A DNA stretch of 42,852 nucleotides from an uncultured Pseudomonadota bacterium (GCA_903846555.1 CAINBI010000067.1:1-42852), one strand, 5' to 3'. Positions 26,701-36,183 are shown, numbered from the stretch's first letter. The notes: generated by a model not told the origin, from the letters alone. A program made the numbers and translations.

Positions 26701-27279
26701 TTGGAAAACGTTAATCTTACTGGTCACTTTCTTATCGCCATGCCAGCCATGACAGACCCATTTTTTGAAAAATCCGTTACTTTTATCTGTACCCACACTC
26801 AAGACGGCGCGATGGGTGTGATAATTAACCGACCTAGTGACGTGACTTACGAAACATTATTTGAAAAAATTAATGTTGAATTGCTCAATGGTATGGTTGC
26901 ACAGCACCATGTGTTATATGGCGGACCGGTGCAACCGGAGCGCGGTTTTGTGTTACATGAAACTGTCGCAGGTGAATGGGACAGCACTATTACTATTGCA
27001 GAAAATACTGCGCTCACTACCTCAAAAGATATTCTAGAATCAGTTGCAATTGGTGCAGGCCCAGAAAAAATGTTGCTCACGCTGGGTTATGCTGGCTGGA
27101 CGCCTGGTCAGCTAGAAGAAGAAATTAAGCAAAATGCTTGGTTATCTGTACAAGCTAAAGATGTAGAAACGCTGCATAAAATTTTGTACGAAACCAAACA
27201 TGGTGAAAAACTCAATGCGACAATGGCTTTATTAGGTGTCGATCCAGCCATGCTTTCAGATGTGGCTGGCCACGCTTAA
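26701..27279 (+). CDS. yqgE: YqgE/AlgH family protein
   Basis: 192 residues of the UPF0301 (YqgE/AlgH) family: LTGHFLIAMPAMTDPFFEKSV, THTQDGAMGVIINRP, and LYGGPVQPERGFVLHE are the family signatures. Molecular role is not established. TTG start; AGGGTGA is about 13 nt upstream, rather far. Overlaps ruvX by 1 nt (TAATG), a common pairing in proteobacteria. Confidence 0.93.
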   Translation: MENVNLTGHFLIAMPAMTDPFFEKSVTFICTHTQDGAMGVIINRPSDVTYETLFEKINVELLNGMVAQHHVLYGGPVQPERGFVLHETVAGEWDSTITIAENTALTTSKDILESVAIGAGPEKMLLTLGYAGWTPGQLEEEIKQNAWLSVQAKDVETLHKILYETKHGEKLNATMALLGVDPAMLSDVAGHA

Positions 27280-27773
27280 TGGCTGTTGATCACAACATAA
27301 CACCAGCTGGGCACGGCCAATTAATTGACAACGAAAATGTTTATGATGCAAAAATCGTATTAGCCAGCACTGTATTGTGTTTTGATTTTGGCGAGCAACG
27401 CATAGGCATCGCGGTTGGTGAGCACTTATTAGCCATCGCCAACCCACTGACCACCATTGATAACGAAAGCAACGAAATACGCTTTGAAGTAATCAATAAA
27501 CTTGTTAAAGAATGGCAACCAAGATTGTTGATTGTCGGCCTGCCGTTAAGTATAGACGATGCCGAAACCAGCGTAACGCAACTCTGTAAAAAATTTGCTA
27601 GGCGCTTAAATGGCCGCTTTAATATTCCAGTGATGATGATAGACGAGCGTTATAGCTCGGTTGAAGCTAGCGACATGCTAAACCAATCTGGCATAAAAGG
27701 CCGTGCGCAAAAGGTGATGCTAGACCAAGTAGCAGCACAAACTATATTGCAAAGTTATTTTGATGGCATTTAA
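27279..27773 (+). CDS. ruvX: Putative Holliday-junction resolvase / pre-16S rRNA nuclease YqgF
   Basis: 164 residues. RNase H-like fold with acidic residues visible in VLCFDFGEQRIGIAVG, in MIDERYSSVEA, and in MLDQVAAQTILQSYFD. In bacteria the family processes the 5' end of 16S rRNA. About 28 residues precede the conserved core, a longer N-terminus than usual. Start ATG overlaps the yqgE stop. Confidence 0.93.
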   Translation: MAVDHNITPAGHGQLIDNENVYDAKIVLASTVLCFDFGEQRIGIAVGEHLLAIANPLTTIDNESNEIRFEVINKLVKEWQPRLLIVGLPLSIDDAETSVTQLCKKFARRLNGRFNIPVMMIDERYSSVEASDMLNQSGIKGRAQKVMLDQVAAQTILQSYFDGI

Positions 27774-27859
27774 ACTGAGCGACGACTACTATTCCATCAA
27801 TGCTGAAAATTACATATACCCAAAAATACAAATATATAAAATACAAGTAAAATAACGCC

Positions 27860-28411
27860 ATGAGTTCAACAAACATTCAACTACCTAGCGCAGAAGACCT
27901 GCTTCAAACCATAGCGCAAAAGCTTCAACCACTGTTGCAAACCAATTTGGCATTGGTCGGCATTCAAAGTGGTGGTGTTTGGTTAATGGAAAGGCTACTA
28001 GTTCTACTAGAAAATGATATTAAGACCAACGCCATTGAACACGGCACACTAGATGTTTCTTTTTATCGAGATGACTTTGTCAGTCGTGGTTTGAAAGCAG
28101 AAAATCGCCCTAGCCAGATCCCGTTTGAAGTCGAAAATAAGCATATTATTCTAATTGATGATGTATTTTATACAGGCCGCACCACCCGTGCAGCAATGAA
28201 TGAGCTGTTTGATTATGGTCGCCCTGCCAGCATCACCTTAGTGGCTTTGATCAACCGTGGGGGGCGTGAATTACCAATCGCACCACAGCTTACTGCGATG
28301 GATATTGCGTTAGATGCATCACAAAATTTACAGCTAATACAAGATGCAGAAGGCAAGTTGAGCCTGCAACTGATTAGTTCAATCACACAAACCAATCAAG
28401 TAGAACTCTAG
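27860..28411 (+). CDS. pyrR: PyrR bifunctional pyr regulator / uracil phosphoribosyltransferase
   Basis: 183 residues of the type I phosphoribosyltransferase fold. The PRPP-binding loop is [19 protein letters not shown] and the start of the fold is [15 protein letters not shown]. In Gram-positives PyrR controls attenuation by binding pyr mRNA; here no attenuator-like terminator was seen in the 86 bp upstream, so its role may be mainly uracil salvage or control by another mechanism. Stop codon is 1 nt before pyrB. Confidence 0.9.
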   Translation: MSSTNIQLPSAEDLLQTIAQKLQPLLQTNLALVGIQSGGVWLMERLLVLLENDIKTNAIEHGTLDVSFYRDDFVSRGLKAENRPSQIPFEVENKHIILIDDVFYTGRTTRAAMNELFDYGRPASITLVALINRGGRELPIAPQLTAMDIALDASQNLQLIQDAEGKLSLQLISSITQTNQVEL

Positions 28412-28412
28412 T

Positions 28413-29363
28413 ATGAATAACCCTCAATTAGATGCTGATGGCCGCTTACGACACCTACTCTCGATTGAAGGCTTGCCCAAAAAAATATTGAATCAAATAT
28501 TAGATACTGCAGAGTCATTTGTAGGTGTAGCTGAGCGTGAAGTCAAAAAAGTGCCGCTACTGCGCGGGAAAACGGTATGTAACCTGTTTTTTGAAAATAG
28601 CACCCGTACCCGCACCACCTTTGAAATTGCAGCTAAACGCTTATCTGCCGATGTCATCAGCCTAAATGTAAATACCTCGTCGCAATCTAAAGGTGAAACG
28701 ATTTTAGACACGGTAGACAATCTAATTGCCATGCACGCGGATATGTTTGTGGTGCGACATGCACAGTCTGGCGCTGCGCACTTTATTGCCAAACATGTTC
28801 CGAACCATATTCATGTAATTAATGCAGGCGATGGTCGCCACTCACACCCTACCCAAGGCTTGCTGGATACCTTTACCATCCGTAAATACAAGTCAGACTT
28901 ACATAATTTAAGAGTGGCGATTGTGGGTGATGTATTACATTCGCGTGTAGCAAGGTCTGAAATTCACGCACTCACTACGCTAGGTGTGCCAGAAGTGCGA
29001 GTTATTGCACCTAAAACCTTACTACCAGCGCAAGTGGAAAAGTTGGGCGTACATGTATTTCACGACATGAAAGCAGGCCTAAAAGATGTAGATGTAGTGA
29101 TGATGTTGCGCTTACAAAACGAGCGTATGAATGGCGCAATGCTGCCAAGCGCACAAGAGTATTTTAAAACTTACGGCCTAACCCAAGAGAAACTAAGCTT
29201 AGCAAAGCCTGATGCGATAGTATTGCACCCTGGCCCGATGAATCGTGGTGTAGAAATTGATTCCAGCGTGGCTGACGGCAGTCAATCAGTGATTTTGCCG
29301 CAAGTCACTTACGGCATTGCTGTGCGCATGGCGGTAATGGCAATACTAGCTGGTGGTGGTTAA
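28413..29363 (+). CDS. pyrB: Aspartate carbamoyltransferase catalytic chain
   Basis: 316 residues. Joins carbamoyl phosphate and aspartate, the committed step of pyrimidine synthesis. Carbamoyl phosphate-binding motif [20 protein letters not shown] and the [12 protein letters not shown] segment are intact. No pyrI regulatory chain is present; the downstream PyrC' suggests the Pseudomonas-like complex of ATCase with an inactive dihydroorotase. Confidence 0.96.
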   Translation: MNNPQLDADGRLRHLLSIEGLPKKILNQILDTAESFVGVAEREVKKVPLLRGKTVCNLFFENSTRTRTTFEIAAKRLSADVISLNVNTSSQSKGETILDTVDNLIAMHADMFVVRHAQSGAAHFIAKHVPNHIHVINAGDGRHSHPTQGLLDTFTIRKYKSDLHNLRVAIVGDVLHSRVARSEIHALTTLGVPEVRVIAPKTLLPAQVEKLGVHVFHDMKAGLKDVDVVMMLRLQNERMNGAMLPSAQEYFKTYGLTQEKLSLAKPDAIVLHPGPMNRGVEIDSSVADGSQSVILPQVTYGIAVRMAVMAILAGGG

Positions 29364-29375
29364 ATGACCTGTAAT

Positions 29376-29404
29376 CTTAAATACATTACGCTTAAATACA
29401 TTAC
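29376..29404 (+). repeat. 15-bp tandem duplication between pyrB and pyrC'
   Basis: CTTAAATACATTAC(G) occurs twice back to back with a 15-bp period, 29 matching positions, in the 76-bp gap after pyrB. No function evident. Confidence 0.85.
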
Positions 29405-29439
29405 TCTGAAATGCAGCTGTTTAAAACTGGAATGCTAGT

Positions 29440-30714
29440 ATGAAAATTCATATTAAAAATGGTCGCGTCATCGACCCTAAGAACAACCTCGATAGTAATC
29501 TAGATGTATTTATTGCCGCTGGAAAAATTGTCGCTTTAGGTCAATGTCCTGATAACTTTGTTGCCAATCAAACGATAGATGCCAGTAATTTAATCGTGTG
29601 CCCAGGCTTGGTTGACCTATCAGCAAGGCTACGTGAGCCTGGTGATGAATATAAAGCAACCTTAGTCAGCGAACTACAAGCTGCTGTGGCAGGGGGCATC
29701 ACCAGCCTAGCTTGCCCCCCAGATACAGACCCAGTGTTAGATGAACCAGGCTTGGTAGAAATGCTAAAGCATCGCGCCAAGCAGCTTAATCTTGCACACG
29801 TTTACCCGCTAGGCGCACTAACGCGCCAACTACAAGGCAAAATACTTTCTGAAATGGGAGAATTACGTGAGGCTGGCTGTGTTGGCTTTTCTCAAGCCAA
29901 TATTGCCATTGCTGATACGCAAGTACTATGGCGCGCGATGGAATATGCCGCAACCTTTGGCTTTACTTTATTTTTACATGCGGAAGAACCATTTTTAGCT
30001 AAAGATGGTGTTGCACACGATGGAGAAATCGCAAGCAGGCTGGGCTTAAAAGGCATTCCAAGCGCCGCCGAAGCGCTAGCGCTCGCGAGCATATTACGCA
30101 TCGCAAAAGAAACTGGTGCGCGAATCCATATTAGCCGTTTATCAACCGCTGAAGGCGTGGAAATGATACGTGAGGCTAAAAAACATAACCCGAATATTAG
30201 TTGCGATGTCAGCGCAAATCAACTGCACCTCACCGAACATGACATTGGTTTTTTTGACTCTAATTGTCATTTAAAACCGCCATTGAGAACGCAACGCGAC
30301 AAAGAAGCCTTAAGCGCCGGCCTAAAAGATGGCACCATTAATGCCATTTGCTCAGATCACACGCCCGTGGATGACGATGCAAAGCTTGCACCATTCGCGG
30401 AAGCTGAAATAGGCGCCACGGGCTTAGAGCTATTGCTTGCACTCACCTTGAAATGGGCGCAACAAGAAAAAGTAAGTTTACTAGAGGCTATCGCGCTGGT
30501 GAGCCAGTCATCCGCACAAATTTTAGGCATTTCAGCTGGGGATTTAAGTAGCAATAGCGATGCGGATATTTGTATATTTGATGCGAATGAGTATTGGAAA
30601 ATCAGCACTGACACTTTAAAAAGCCAAGGTAAAAATACGCCATTCAGCGGCTTAGAGATAGCAGGGAAAGTGAAAGTTACTTTAGTGCATGGGCAAGTGG
30701 TATTTAAAAGCTAG
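29440..30714 (+). CDS. pyrC': Dihydroorotase-like protein PyrC' (predicted inactive)
   Basis: 424 residues of the dihydroorotase/amidohydrolase fold. The first metal-binding motif, normally DLHVHLREPG, reads DLSARLREPG (Ser61, Arg63 replacing both His). The segment usually reading FSDDG is GFSQANIAI, so an active-site Asp is gone too. Later residues (FLHAEEP, HISRLS, CSDHTP) are kept. In Pseudomonas such a protein (PyrC'/PyrX) is a structural partner of PyrB. I infer the same here; a catalytic dihydroorotase must be encoded elsewhere. ATG 29440 with TGGAA upstream. Confidence 0.9.
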   Translation: MKIHIKNGRVIDPKNNLDSNLDVFIAAGKIVALGQCPDNFVANQTIDASNLIVCPGLVDLSARLREPGDEYKATLVSELQAAVAGGITSLACPPDTDPVLDEPGLVEMLKHRAKQLNLAHVYPLGALTRQLQGKILSEMGELREAGCVGFSQANIAIADTQVLWRAMEYAATFGFTLFLHAEEPFLAKDGVAHDGEIASRLGLKGIPSAAEALALASILRIAKETGARIHISRLSTAEGVEMIREAKKHNPNISCDVSANQLHLTEHDIGFFDSNCHLKPPLRTQRDKEALSAGLKDGTINAICSDHTPVDDDAKLAPFAEAEIGATGLELLLALTLKWAQQEKVSLLEAIALVSQSSAQILGISAGDLSSNSDADICIFDANEYWKISTDTLKSQGKNTPFSGLEIAGKVKVTLVHGQVVFKS

Positions 30715-30722
30715 CTAATTTA

Positions 30723-30756
30723 TTATGCATGTTGCGTAACTGGTTAACATGCATAA
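30723..30756. terminator. Candidate bidirectional terminator between pyrC' and ctaB
   Basis: TTATGCATGTT (30723-30733) and AACATGCATAA (30746-30756) form an 11-bp stem with a 12-nt loop, in AT-rich flanks. Lies between convergent genes; no strong T run, so moderate confidence. Confidence 0.55.
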
Positions 30757-30789
30757 TTTATTATTTGCAACTTAACTTTTCAGCAGTCG

Positions 30790-31692
30790 CTAAAACAACC
30801 AGTAGTGATCAACCAGCAGTGCGGCGAAAAGTAGTGTTAAGTAAAGAATTGAATACTTAAATGTGCGTTTAGCTAAATCATCAGAATATTTACGATATAA
30901 CCCAATCACGTAAGCCATGAATATGGCATTTAAAATTATTGATGAAACAAGGTATATCAAGCCGCTCATACCCATGCCATAAGGCATGAGTGATACTACA
31001 ACCAAAATAATAGTGTAGAGCAAAATATGCAATAAAGTAAAAGCCTCGCCGTGCGTCACTGGCAGCATTGGCATACCAACTTTTGCATACTCTTCACGTC
31101 TGTATAACGCCAATGCCCAAAAGTGCGGTGGCGTCCATGCAAAGATAATTAAAAACATTATAAGCGACTCGGGTGCAACGACATTATTCACTGCAGCCCA
31201 GCCTAATATTGGCGGCATTGCGCCAGAAGCCCCACCAATCACAATATTCATTGGTGTTGCTGGCTTTAAAAACACGGTATAAATAACAGCGTATCCAACA
31301 AAGGTAGCTAAAGTTAGCCACATTGTAAGCGGGTTTACGTAGATATATAAAACAGCCAAACCAGTAAAGCCAAGAATGGTCGCAAAAATAGTAGTTTGCG
31401 CTGATGAGACCTGTCCTGTAGGTATTGCTCGGCCTCTGGTTCTAGCCATAATCGCATCAATTTTATGTTCAATCAGACAGTTAAAAGCTGCGGCAGCGCC
31501 AGAGGCAAAGGCAACTCCAACTGTTGTGGCAAGCAATAATGACAGCGACATTGCCTCCGTGGCTGGCTTTGCTAAATACATACCAATAATGGCCGTAAAT
31601 ACAATAAGAGATGTGACTCTTGGTTTACAAAGTGAGAAAAAGCTTTTAAAACTTAAACCTATGTTTTGCAGGATGGTTACTCTAGTACTCAT
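30790..31692 (-). CDS. ctaB: Heme O synthase (protoheme IX farnesyltransferase)
   Basis: 300 residues, about nine membrane segments, UbiA-type prenyltransferase. Farnesylates protoheme to heme O for the oxidase. The Asp-rich first motif is seen as NCLIEHKIDAIMARTRGRAIP and the second site as RREEYAKVGMPMLPVTHG. Last gene of the oxidase cluster, after ctaA. Confidence 0.95.
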   Translation of the reverse strand: MSTRVTILQNIGLSFKSFFSLCKPRVTSLIVFTAIIGMYLAKPATEAMSLSLLLATTVGVAFASGAAAAFNCLIEHKIDAIMARTRGRAIPTGQVSSAQTTIFATILGFTGLAVLYIYVNPLTMWLTLATFVGYAVIYTVFLKPATPMNIVIGGASGAMPPILGWAAVNNVVAPESLIMFLIIFAWTPPHFWALALYRREEYAKVGMPMLPVTHGEAFTLLHILLYTIILVVVSLMPYGMGMSGLIYLVSSIILNAIFMAYVIGLYRKYSDDLAKRTFKYSILYLTLLFAALLVDHYWLF

Positions 31693-31765
31693 TTAACACT
31701 CACATTGTTTATCATTTTGTTTATTCGGATTAGTATAAAAATATACTGCCTTTGGTAATCCTTTA

Positions 31766-32770
31766 TTATTTCTTGTTGGTTATTTTTGAATTCAGTATGA
31801 CTAAAATTATGACAAGCACGCCCGCCGTAAAATTATGTGCAACCGCTAGCACTAATGGCAAATGTAGAATTAAGTTGGCGATACCTAAGCTTATTTGTGC
31901 AAACAATACCACTAGAAGTAGCAATGCTAACCGCTTTAATTGCCAGTATTTTAATATATTTAATGCCAGCAGACTCAAGTAGATTAATGTAACCAGCGCA
32001 CCCAGCCTATGTGTCCACTGAATAGCTGTAATCGATGCTAACGTTAACAAACCGCCATTTGCACTTTGCCCAAGATCACGCAGTAAATGAAATGCATCTT
32101 TAAAGTCCATCTCTGGTAGCCACATACCATGACAGGTTGGAAAATCTGTGCAGGCTAATGCCGCATAGTTAGTACTTGTCCAACCGCCCAAAAATATTTG
32201 CATGAGCAAAATAATAAGTGCAAAACGAATTGCAAGCCGCAATGGGTAAGAGTGAATAATATTGGCCGAACAATGTCCCCAATGTCGATGGGCCAACCAA
32301 ACGAGTATGGCTAAGGTAGACATCCCACCTAACAAATGCGCACTTACAATCGCAGGTTTCAGCAGCATAGTTACTGTCCACATACCTAGCATCGCCTGAA
32401 AGCCAATCAACACCACTAAAAATGTCGGTAGCCAAGCGGAAGTTTTAATTTCACGTTTTGCACGCCAACCCAATATGCAAATTGCTAAAACAAATAAACC
32501 AAGCGTACTCGCTAAATAACGATGTGCCATTTCTCGCCAAGCTTTACCAACTAAGACTGTGCTGTGTGGGTAAGCCTCTTGTGCGTGCTGTATAGCGGCT
32601 TCACTTTGTGGTACGGTAAGCGCACCATAGCAACCAGGCCAATCAGGGCAGCCCAAACCAGCGTCGGTTAGCCTAACATAGGCACCAAGCACGACCACGC
32701 ATAAGGCTAAAACAGCGCCGAATAAGACAAGTGCTTTAAATATCTTAAAATTGTTTGAAGTTGGGTACAT
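31766..32770 (-). CDS. ctaA: Heme A synthase (COX15/CtaA)
   Basis: 334 residues with eight predicted membrane segments. Oxidises heme O to heme A. Family signatures: YVRLTDAGLGCPDWPGCYG near the N-terminus and the histidines in AHRYLAS, SAHLLGG, TQWTHRLGAL (as QWTHRLG) and VAHNFTA that ligate heme. Starts 1 nt after the Sco-like gene; AGG precedes the ATG. Confidence 0.95.
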   Translation of the reverse strand: MYPTSNNFKIFKALVLFGAVLALCVVVLGAYVRLTDAGLGCPDWPGCYGALTVPQSEAAIQHAQEAYPHSTVLVGKAWREMAHRYLASTLGLFVLAICILGWRAKREIKTSAWLPTFLVVLIGFQAMLGMWTVTMLLKPAIVSAHLLGGMSTLAILVWLAHRHWGHCSANIIHSYPLRLAIRFALIILLMQIFLGGWTSTNYAALACTDFPTCHGMWLPEMDFKDAFHLLRDLGQSANGGLLTLASITAIQWTHRLGALVTLIYLSLLALNILKYWQLKRLALLLLVVLFAQISLGIANLILHLPLVLAVAHNFTAGVLVIILVILNSKITNKK

Positions 32771-32771
32771 A

Positions 32772-33383
32772 TCAACCTGCCCACGAGTATCTTAGTAACC
32801 TTGTGACATCTTTACGTACGTCAGCAAGTGGCACTGTTGAGTGATAACTCATCATCAAATGGCCGAGCGGGTCTACCAAATACAACCTATGACTAGTCGC
32901 AGTATTTTCACCATTGACCATAAACTGCTCTGAAAAACTGATGACGTTTTTAACTGGCTGGTTGATTACGATTAAATCTGGGTAGTCACGTTTAATATTG
33001 GCCACATCCTGAGTTGTTGTGATTAATATCCGCTGAGCACGATCACTGTCTTTATAAAGTGAAGCATGAAGCTGACGCATATTATGTAACTTTTCTGCGC
33101 ATGTTTGCTCACAAGCATCCGTCACATACACAACACTCCATTTTTCTTTCCAGAACTGCGCTGGTAATAATGAACCATCATCACGTTTAAGTTCAACAGT
33201 ACTGCTAAGTACGCGTGGAGGCTTAACTAGCTCACCTAGACTTACCCCATTAGGCTTCCAGTTTAGTTGATACATCAATATAACAACGATAATCGGTACG
33301 ATAAAAAATACCAGCATCAACAAAAATACCTTGCGGCCTTTACGTTGTATTTCTAGTTCTGTTAGTTGTATGTCATTTTGCAT
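32772..33383 (-). CDS. Sco1-like thioredoxin-fold membrane protein, oxidase assembly
   Basis: 203 residues. One N-terminal membrane anchor (VFLLMLVFFIVPIIVVILMY) followed by a periplasmic thioredoxin-like domain with a CxxxC pair (Cys91 and Cys95 in TDACEQTCAE) and a His (His165 in TATSHRLYLVDPLG), the three ligands by which Sco proteins bind copper. Overall similarity to classic Sco1/SenC is low; the place between surf1 and ctaA fits the betaproteobacterial oxidase cluster. Presumed to deliver Cu or reduce cysteines of the CuA site. Confidence 0.7.
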   Translation of the reverse strand: MQNDIQLTELEIQRKGRKVFLLMLVFFIVPIIVVILMYQLNWKPNGVSLGELVKPPRVLSSTVELKRDDGSLLPAQFWKEKWSVVYVTDACEQTCAEKLHNMRQLHASLYKDSDRAQRILITTTQDVANIKRDYPDLIVINQPVKNVISFSEQFMVNGENTATSHRLYLVDPLGHLMMSYHSTVPLADVRKDVTRLLRYSWAG

Positions 33384-33443
33384 GTAAAACTCTACTTAAA
33401 ATGTAATTATAATAATCGAAATTCTTGAGGACATATTTCGGCT

Positions 33444-34250
33444 CTAGATTAATTTCTTTGGTTTTGCTAGCGAACTCATTTTAGTCACGCTCATATAAAT
33501 GTAAATCAACAGTGTAGCAATAGCGAAACCAAACCACTGATAGGCATAACCAATATTAGTCGCTATGCGCTCAACTGGCATTTGCCAGTTTCTTACAAAA
33601 CCACCTGCCTCACTCGCTTGATCTAGTTTAATTGCAAAATCTGAAACGACAAATGGCACGCTATGCTGATAACGGCCAATATTCATGTTTTGCCAAACAG
33701 GTTGCCACGGCAGATTATTTTGGTTTACACCCGTTACAACTCCATTTGCATTTGCCTCTAAAGTAAATATCTTTTTACTAGGCACCCATATTTGGCCGAT
33801 TACTGATTGCACGCCTGTTGGTGTATTAAATTGAGGTAGCTCGGCATGCAGATCTTTGCCTAATATCCAACCTCGATTAACCAGGACATATTGCGTTGTA
33901 TGATCAATTTTTAATGGTGTAATTACATGAAAACCAACTTGGTTACCTTCTACTTGATTATCAAGTAAAAACTGATACTTAGGCTCATACACCCCAGTAA
34001 CCTTGATTTTTTTATAATTCCAATCAGTAACATTAATCACTTTATTATTGATAGCGCCTAATGGAAATTGAAACGCTTCATCTGATTTAGCTACGTTGTA
34101 AGCCGTTTGAATGGCCATTTTTTGTTGCGCTTTGTGATATTGCCACAAGCCAAATTTAATAAACAACGGAATACACATCATAGTGATAATCGTGCCAATT
34201 AAAGACGGTCTAAAAACATAACGATGCATTCTAAATTGAATTTGTTTCAT
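33444..34250 (-). CDS. SURF1 family cytochrome oxidase assembly protein
   Basis: 268 residues with one membrane segment at each end and a periplasmic loop between, the SURF1/Shy1 build. Signatures: FGLWQYHKAQQKM after the first helix, VTGVYEPKYQFLLDNQ, and VLVNRGWILG. It helps insert heme a into subunit I. Confidence 0.9.
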   Translation of the reverse strand: MKQIQFRMHRYVFRPSLIGTIITMMCIPLFIKFGLWQYHKAQQKMAIQTAYNVAKSDEAFQFPLGAINNKVINVTDWNYKKIKVTGVYEPKYQFLLDNQVEGNQVGFHVITPLKIDHTTQYVLVNRGWILGKDLHAELPQFNTPTGVQSVIGQIWVPSKKIFTLEANANGVVTGVNQNNLPWQPVWQNMNIGRYQHSVPFVVSDFAIKLDQASEAGGFVRNWQMPVERIATNIGYAYQWFGFAIATLLIYIYMSVTKMSSLAKPKKLI

Positions 34251-34310
34251 AATTGCATTTGTTTGTGAGCGGTCTCATAATGCCTATTTAAGTATTAATT
34301 GGACAAAGTT

Positions 34311-34514
34311 ATGTTAATAAAAGTCATCATCGTTTTAGCTCTATTCGCAATTGTTGGCAGTTTATTTTCTGCCCTATTCTTTTTGGCTAAAGACAAAACT
34401 GGTAGTGAGAGAACAGTTAAAGCACTTACTCTTCGCATTGGGCTTTCAATCACCTTATTTATTCTTTTGATGATTGCTTACTATTTTGGGCTTATTGGTC
34501 AACCACACCCGTAA
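34311..34514 (+). CDS. Small twin-helix membrane protein (DUF2909-like), inverted orientation
   Basis: 67 residues with two membrane helices (about 2-23 and 39-58) joined by a polar loop LAKDKTGSERTVKALTLRIG, as in DUF2909 proteins that sit next to coxC in betaproteobacteria. It is on the plus strand while all neighbours are on the minus strand. ATG at 34311 fits family length; the ORF track uses the TTG at 34299. Neither has a clear ribosome site. Function unknown, presumed oxidase assembly. Confidence 0.75.
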   Translation: MLIKVIIVLALFAIVGSLFSALFFLAKDKTGSERTVKALTLRIGLSITLFILLMIAYYFGLIGQPHP

Positions 34515-34573
34515 ATTTGCATTAAAAAATTAATCATAGAATAAAAGAAAATTTTAGATTAATTTTAAAAAAT

Positions 34574-34605
34574 AAAAAGGGCGATGCATTTGCATCGCCC
34601 TTTTT
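34574..34605. terminator. Strong bidirectional terminator between the DUF2909-like gene and coxC
   Basis: AAAAAGGGCGATGCA, TT, TGCATCGCCCTTTTT: perfect 15-bp arms with A and T runs at the ends. Works in both directions for the convergent pair. Confidence 0.95.
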
Positions 34606-34616
34606 ATTTAACTAAC

Positions 34617-35522
34617 TTACAGCCAATATACAAATATAAACAGACCTAGCCATACCACGTCAACAAAGTGCCAATACCAAGCAACACCTTCAAAACCAAA
34701 ATGATGTTCAGGTGTGAAATGGCCCTTCATACAGCGTAGTAAAATCACAATTAGCATGATTGTACCTAGCATTACGTGAAAGCCGTGAAAGCCTGTGAGC
34801 ATAAAGAAGCTAGCGCCATAAGCCCCAGATCTTAGCGTTAAGCCCATTTCAGTATAGGCTTCATGATATTCTGTTGCCTGACATACCAAGAATGCAATAC
34901 CTAGCGCTACCGTAAGTGCCATACCAATAATGAGCTGTTTACGATTATTTTTAATCAAACCCCAATGCGCCCAAGTAATCGTGGCACCAGATGATAGTAA
35001 TAATGCAGTGTTGATTGCTGGTAGACCCCATGCTGCCATTGGTTGCAGCTTGCCTGGTTTGAATTCACCTGACACGGTCATGCCACCAGGACCTGATGAT
35101 GGCCAAGTAGCCAAGAAGTCTTTGTAAGGGGTTATGTCTAAGTCATAACCCCCTAATTCTGGCACTGAAAATACGCGCATATAGAATAACGCGCCGAAAA
35201 AGGCCGCAAAGAAAGCAACTTCTGAGCAAATAAATACAATCATACCAATACGGAATGATTTATCTTCCCAAGCTTTAAATTGGCCAGTAACACTTTCTGT
35301 AATGACTGTACCCATCCATTTAAAAACCATACTTAAAATAAGAACGGCACCTAAAACCATCATCCATTTACCAGGTGTTTGCAAATAAGCTAGATCTTTA
35401 CTTTTATCCGTTGCCACGCTAAAAATAAAACCAGAAGCTAATGACAGTAAGCCAGCAGCGATGATTGCTGGGTAAATACTACCGTGTGGTACATAATACT
35501 GATTGTTCGAATGTGTCGCCAT
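34617..35522 (-). CDS. coxC: Cytochrome c oxidase subunit III
   Basis: 301 residues, seven membrane segments. Signatures: IVFICSEVAFFAAFFGALFYMR, ATEYHEAY, GFHGFHVMLGT and VAWYWHFVDVVWLGLF. I start it at ATG 35522 because AGGAG lies 8 nt upstream and the protein then begins MATHSNNQYYVPHG; the ORF-track start adds 12 residues without support. Expression unit ctaG-coxC. Confidence 0.96.
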   Translation of the reverse strand: MATHSNNQYYVPHGSIYPAIIAAGLLSLASGFIFSVATDKSKDLAYLQTPGKWMMVLGAVLILSMVFKWMGTVITESVTGQFKAWEDKSFRIGMIVFICSEVAFFAAFFGALFYMRVFSVPELGGYDLDITPYKDFLATWPSSGPGGMTVSGEFKPGKLQPMAAWGLPAINTALLLSSGATITWAHWGLIKNNRKQLIIGMALTVALGIAFLVCQATEYHEAYTEMGLTLRSGAYGASFFMLTGFHGFHVMLGTIMLIVILLRCMKGHFTPEHHFGFEGVAWYWHFVDVVWLGLFIFVYWL

Positions 35523-35619
35523 GCAATAACTCCTGTGCATTTTATAGATTAAATTCAAAATAGCTAAAATTCAGCCATTACCTCGCCTTAAACCACTCCT
35601 TACATTTACGCGTGTTACT

Positions 35620-36183
35620 TTATTTAACTGCTGGAAAAAATGAATAAGACAATGTCATGTCAGATACATCTTTTGGCAAATCTGGACTTACAAAAAAGCG
35701 TAGTGGCATTGCTCTTTCTTCACCAGGCTTAAGTGATTGCCTAATAAAACAAAAGCATTCAATTTTTTTAAGGTTTGCTGCTGCAATACCTGGTGTAACG
35801 CTTGGTATTGCTTGGCCTACTACCACCTCATTAGTAGTATTTTTTGCAACAAAAACCACTGTTTCTATTTGCCCAGGATGCACCCTAACACTCGTCGTTT
35901 TAGGGTAGAAATTCCAACCTAATCCTGACATCACGCTAGAAGTAAACTGTACATTTACCCATCTTGTATTATCTATTTTTGCCTTAGCAAGTACAGTCGC
36001 AGTGTTTTGCGTCTTGCCATTTAAGCCAGTCATACTGCATAAAACGTTATAAATAGGTACAAGCGCAAAAGCAAACAATAAAGAACCAAGGAGCATCCAT
36101 AAAAGCTTGCGTATTAAACGCTGATTTTTAAAATCAAGTTGCTCTTTAGCGGTTAATACTTTACTTTCGTTTACTGATGCCAT
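35620..36183 (-). CDS. ctaG: Cytochrome c oxidase assembly protein CtaG/Cox11
   Basis: 187 residues from ATG 36183. Brings copper to the CuB site of subunit I. One N-terminal membrane helix (LLWMLLGSLLFAFALVPIYNVLCSMTG) and a periplasmic domain with the copper-binding CFCF motif (KKIECFCFIRQSLKPGEE) and MPLRFFVSPDLP. The first 13 nt overlap the small ORF upstream. Confidence 0.95.
   Translation of the reverse strand: MASVNESKVLTAKEQLDFKNQRLIRKLLWMLLGSLLFAFALVPIYNVLCSMTGLNGKTQNTATVLAKAKIDNTRWVNVQFTSSVMSGLGWNFYPKTTSVRVHPGQIETVVFVAKNTTNEVVVGQAIPSVTPGIAAANLKKIECFCFIRQSLKPGEERAMPLRFFVSPDLPKDVSDMTLSYSFFPAVK

Noticed and set aside
27774-27859. PyrR-type attenuator in the pyrR leader
   Set aside because: AT-rich, with no stem-loop followed by a T run.
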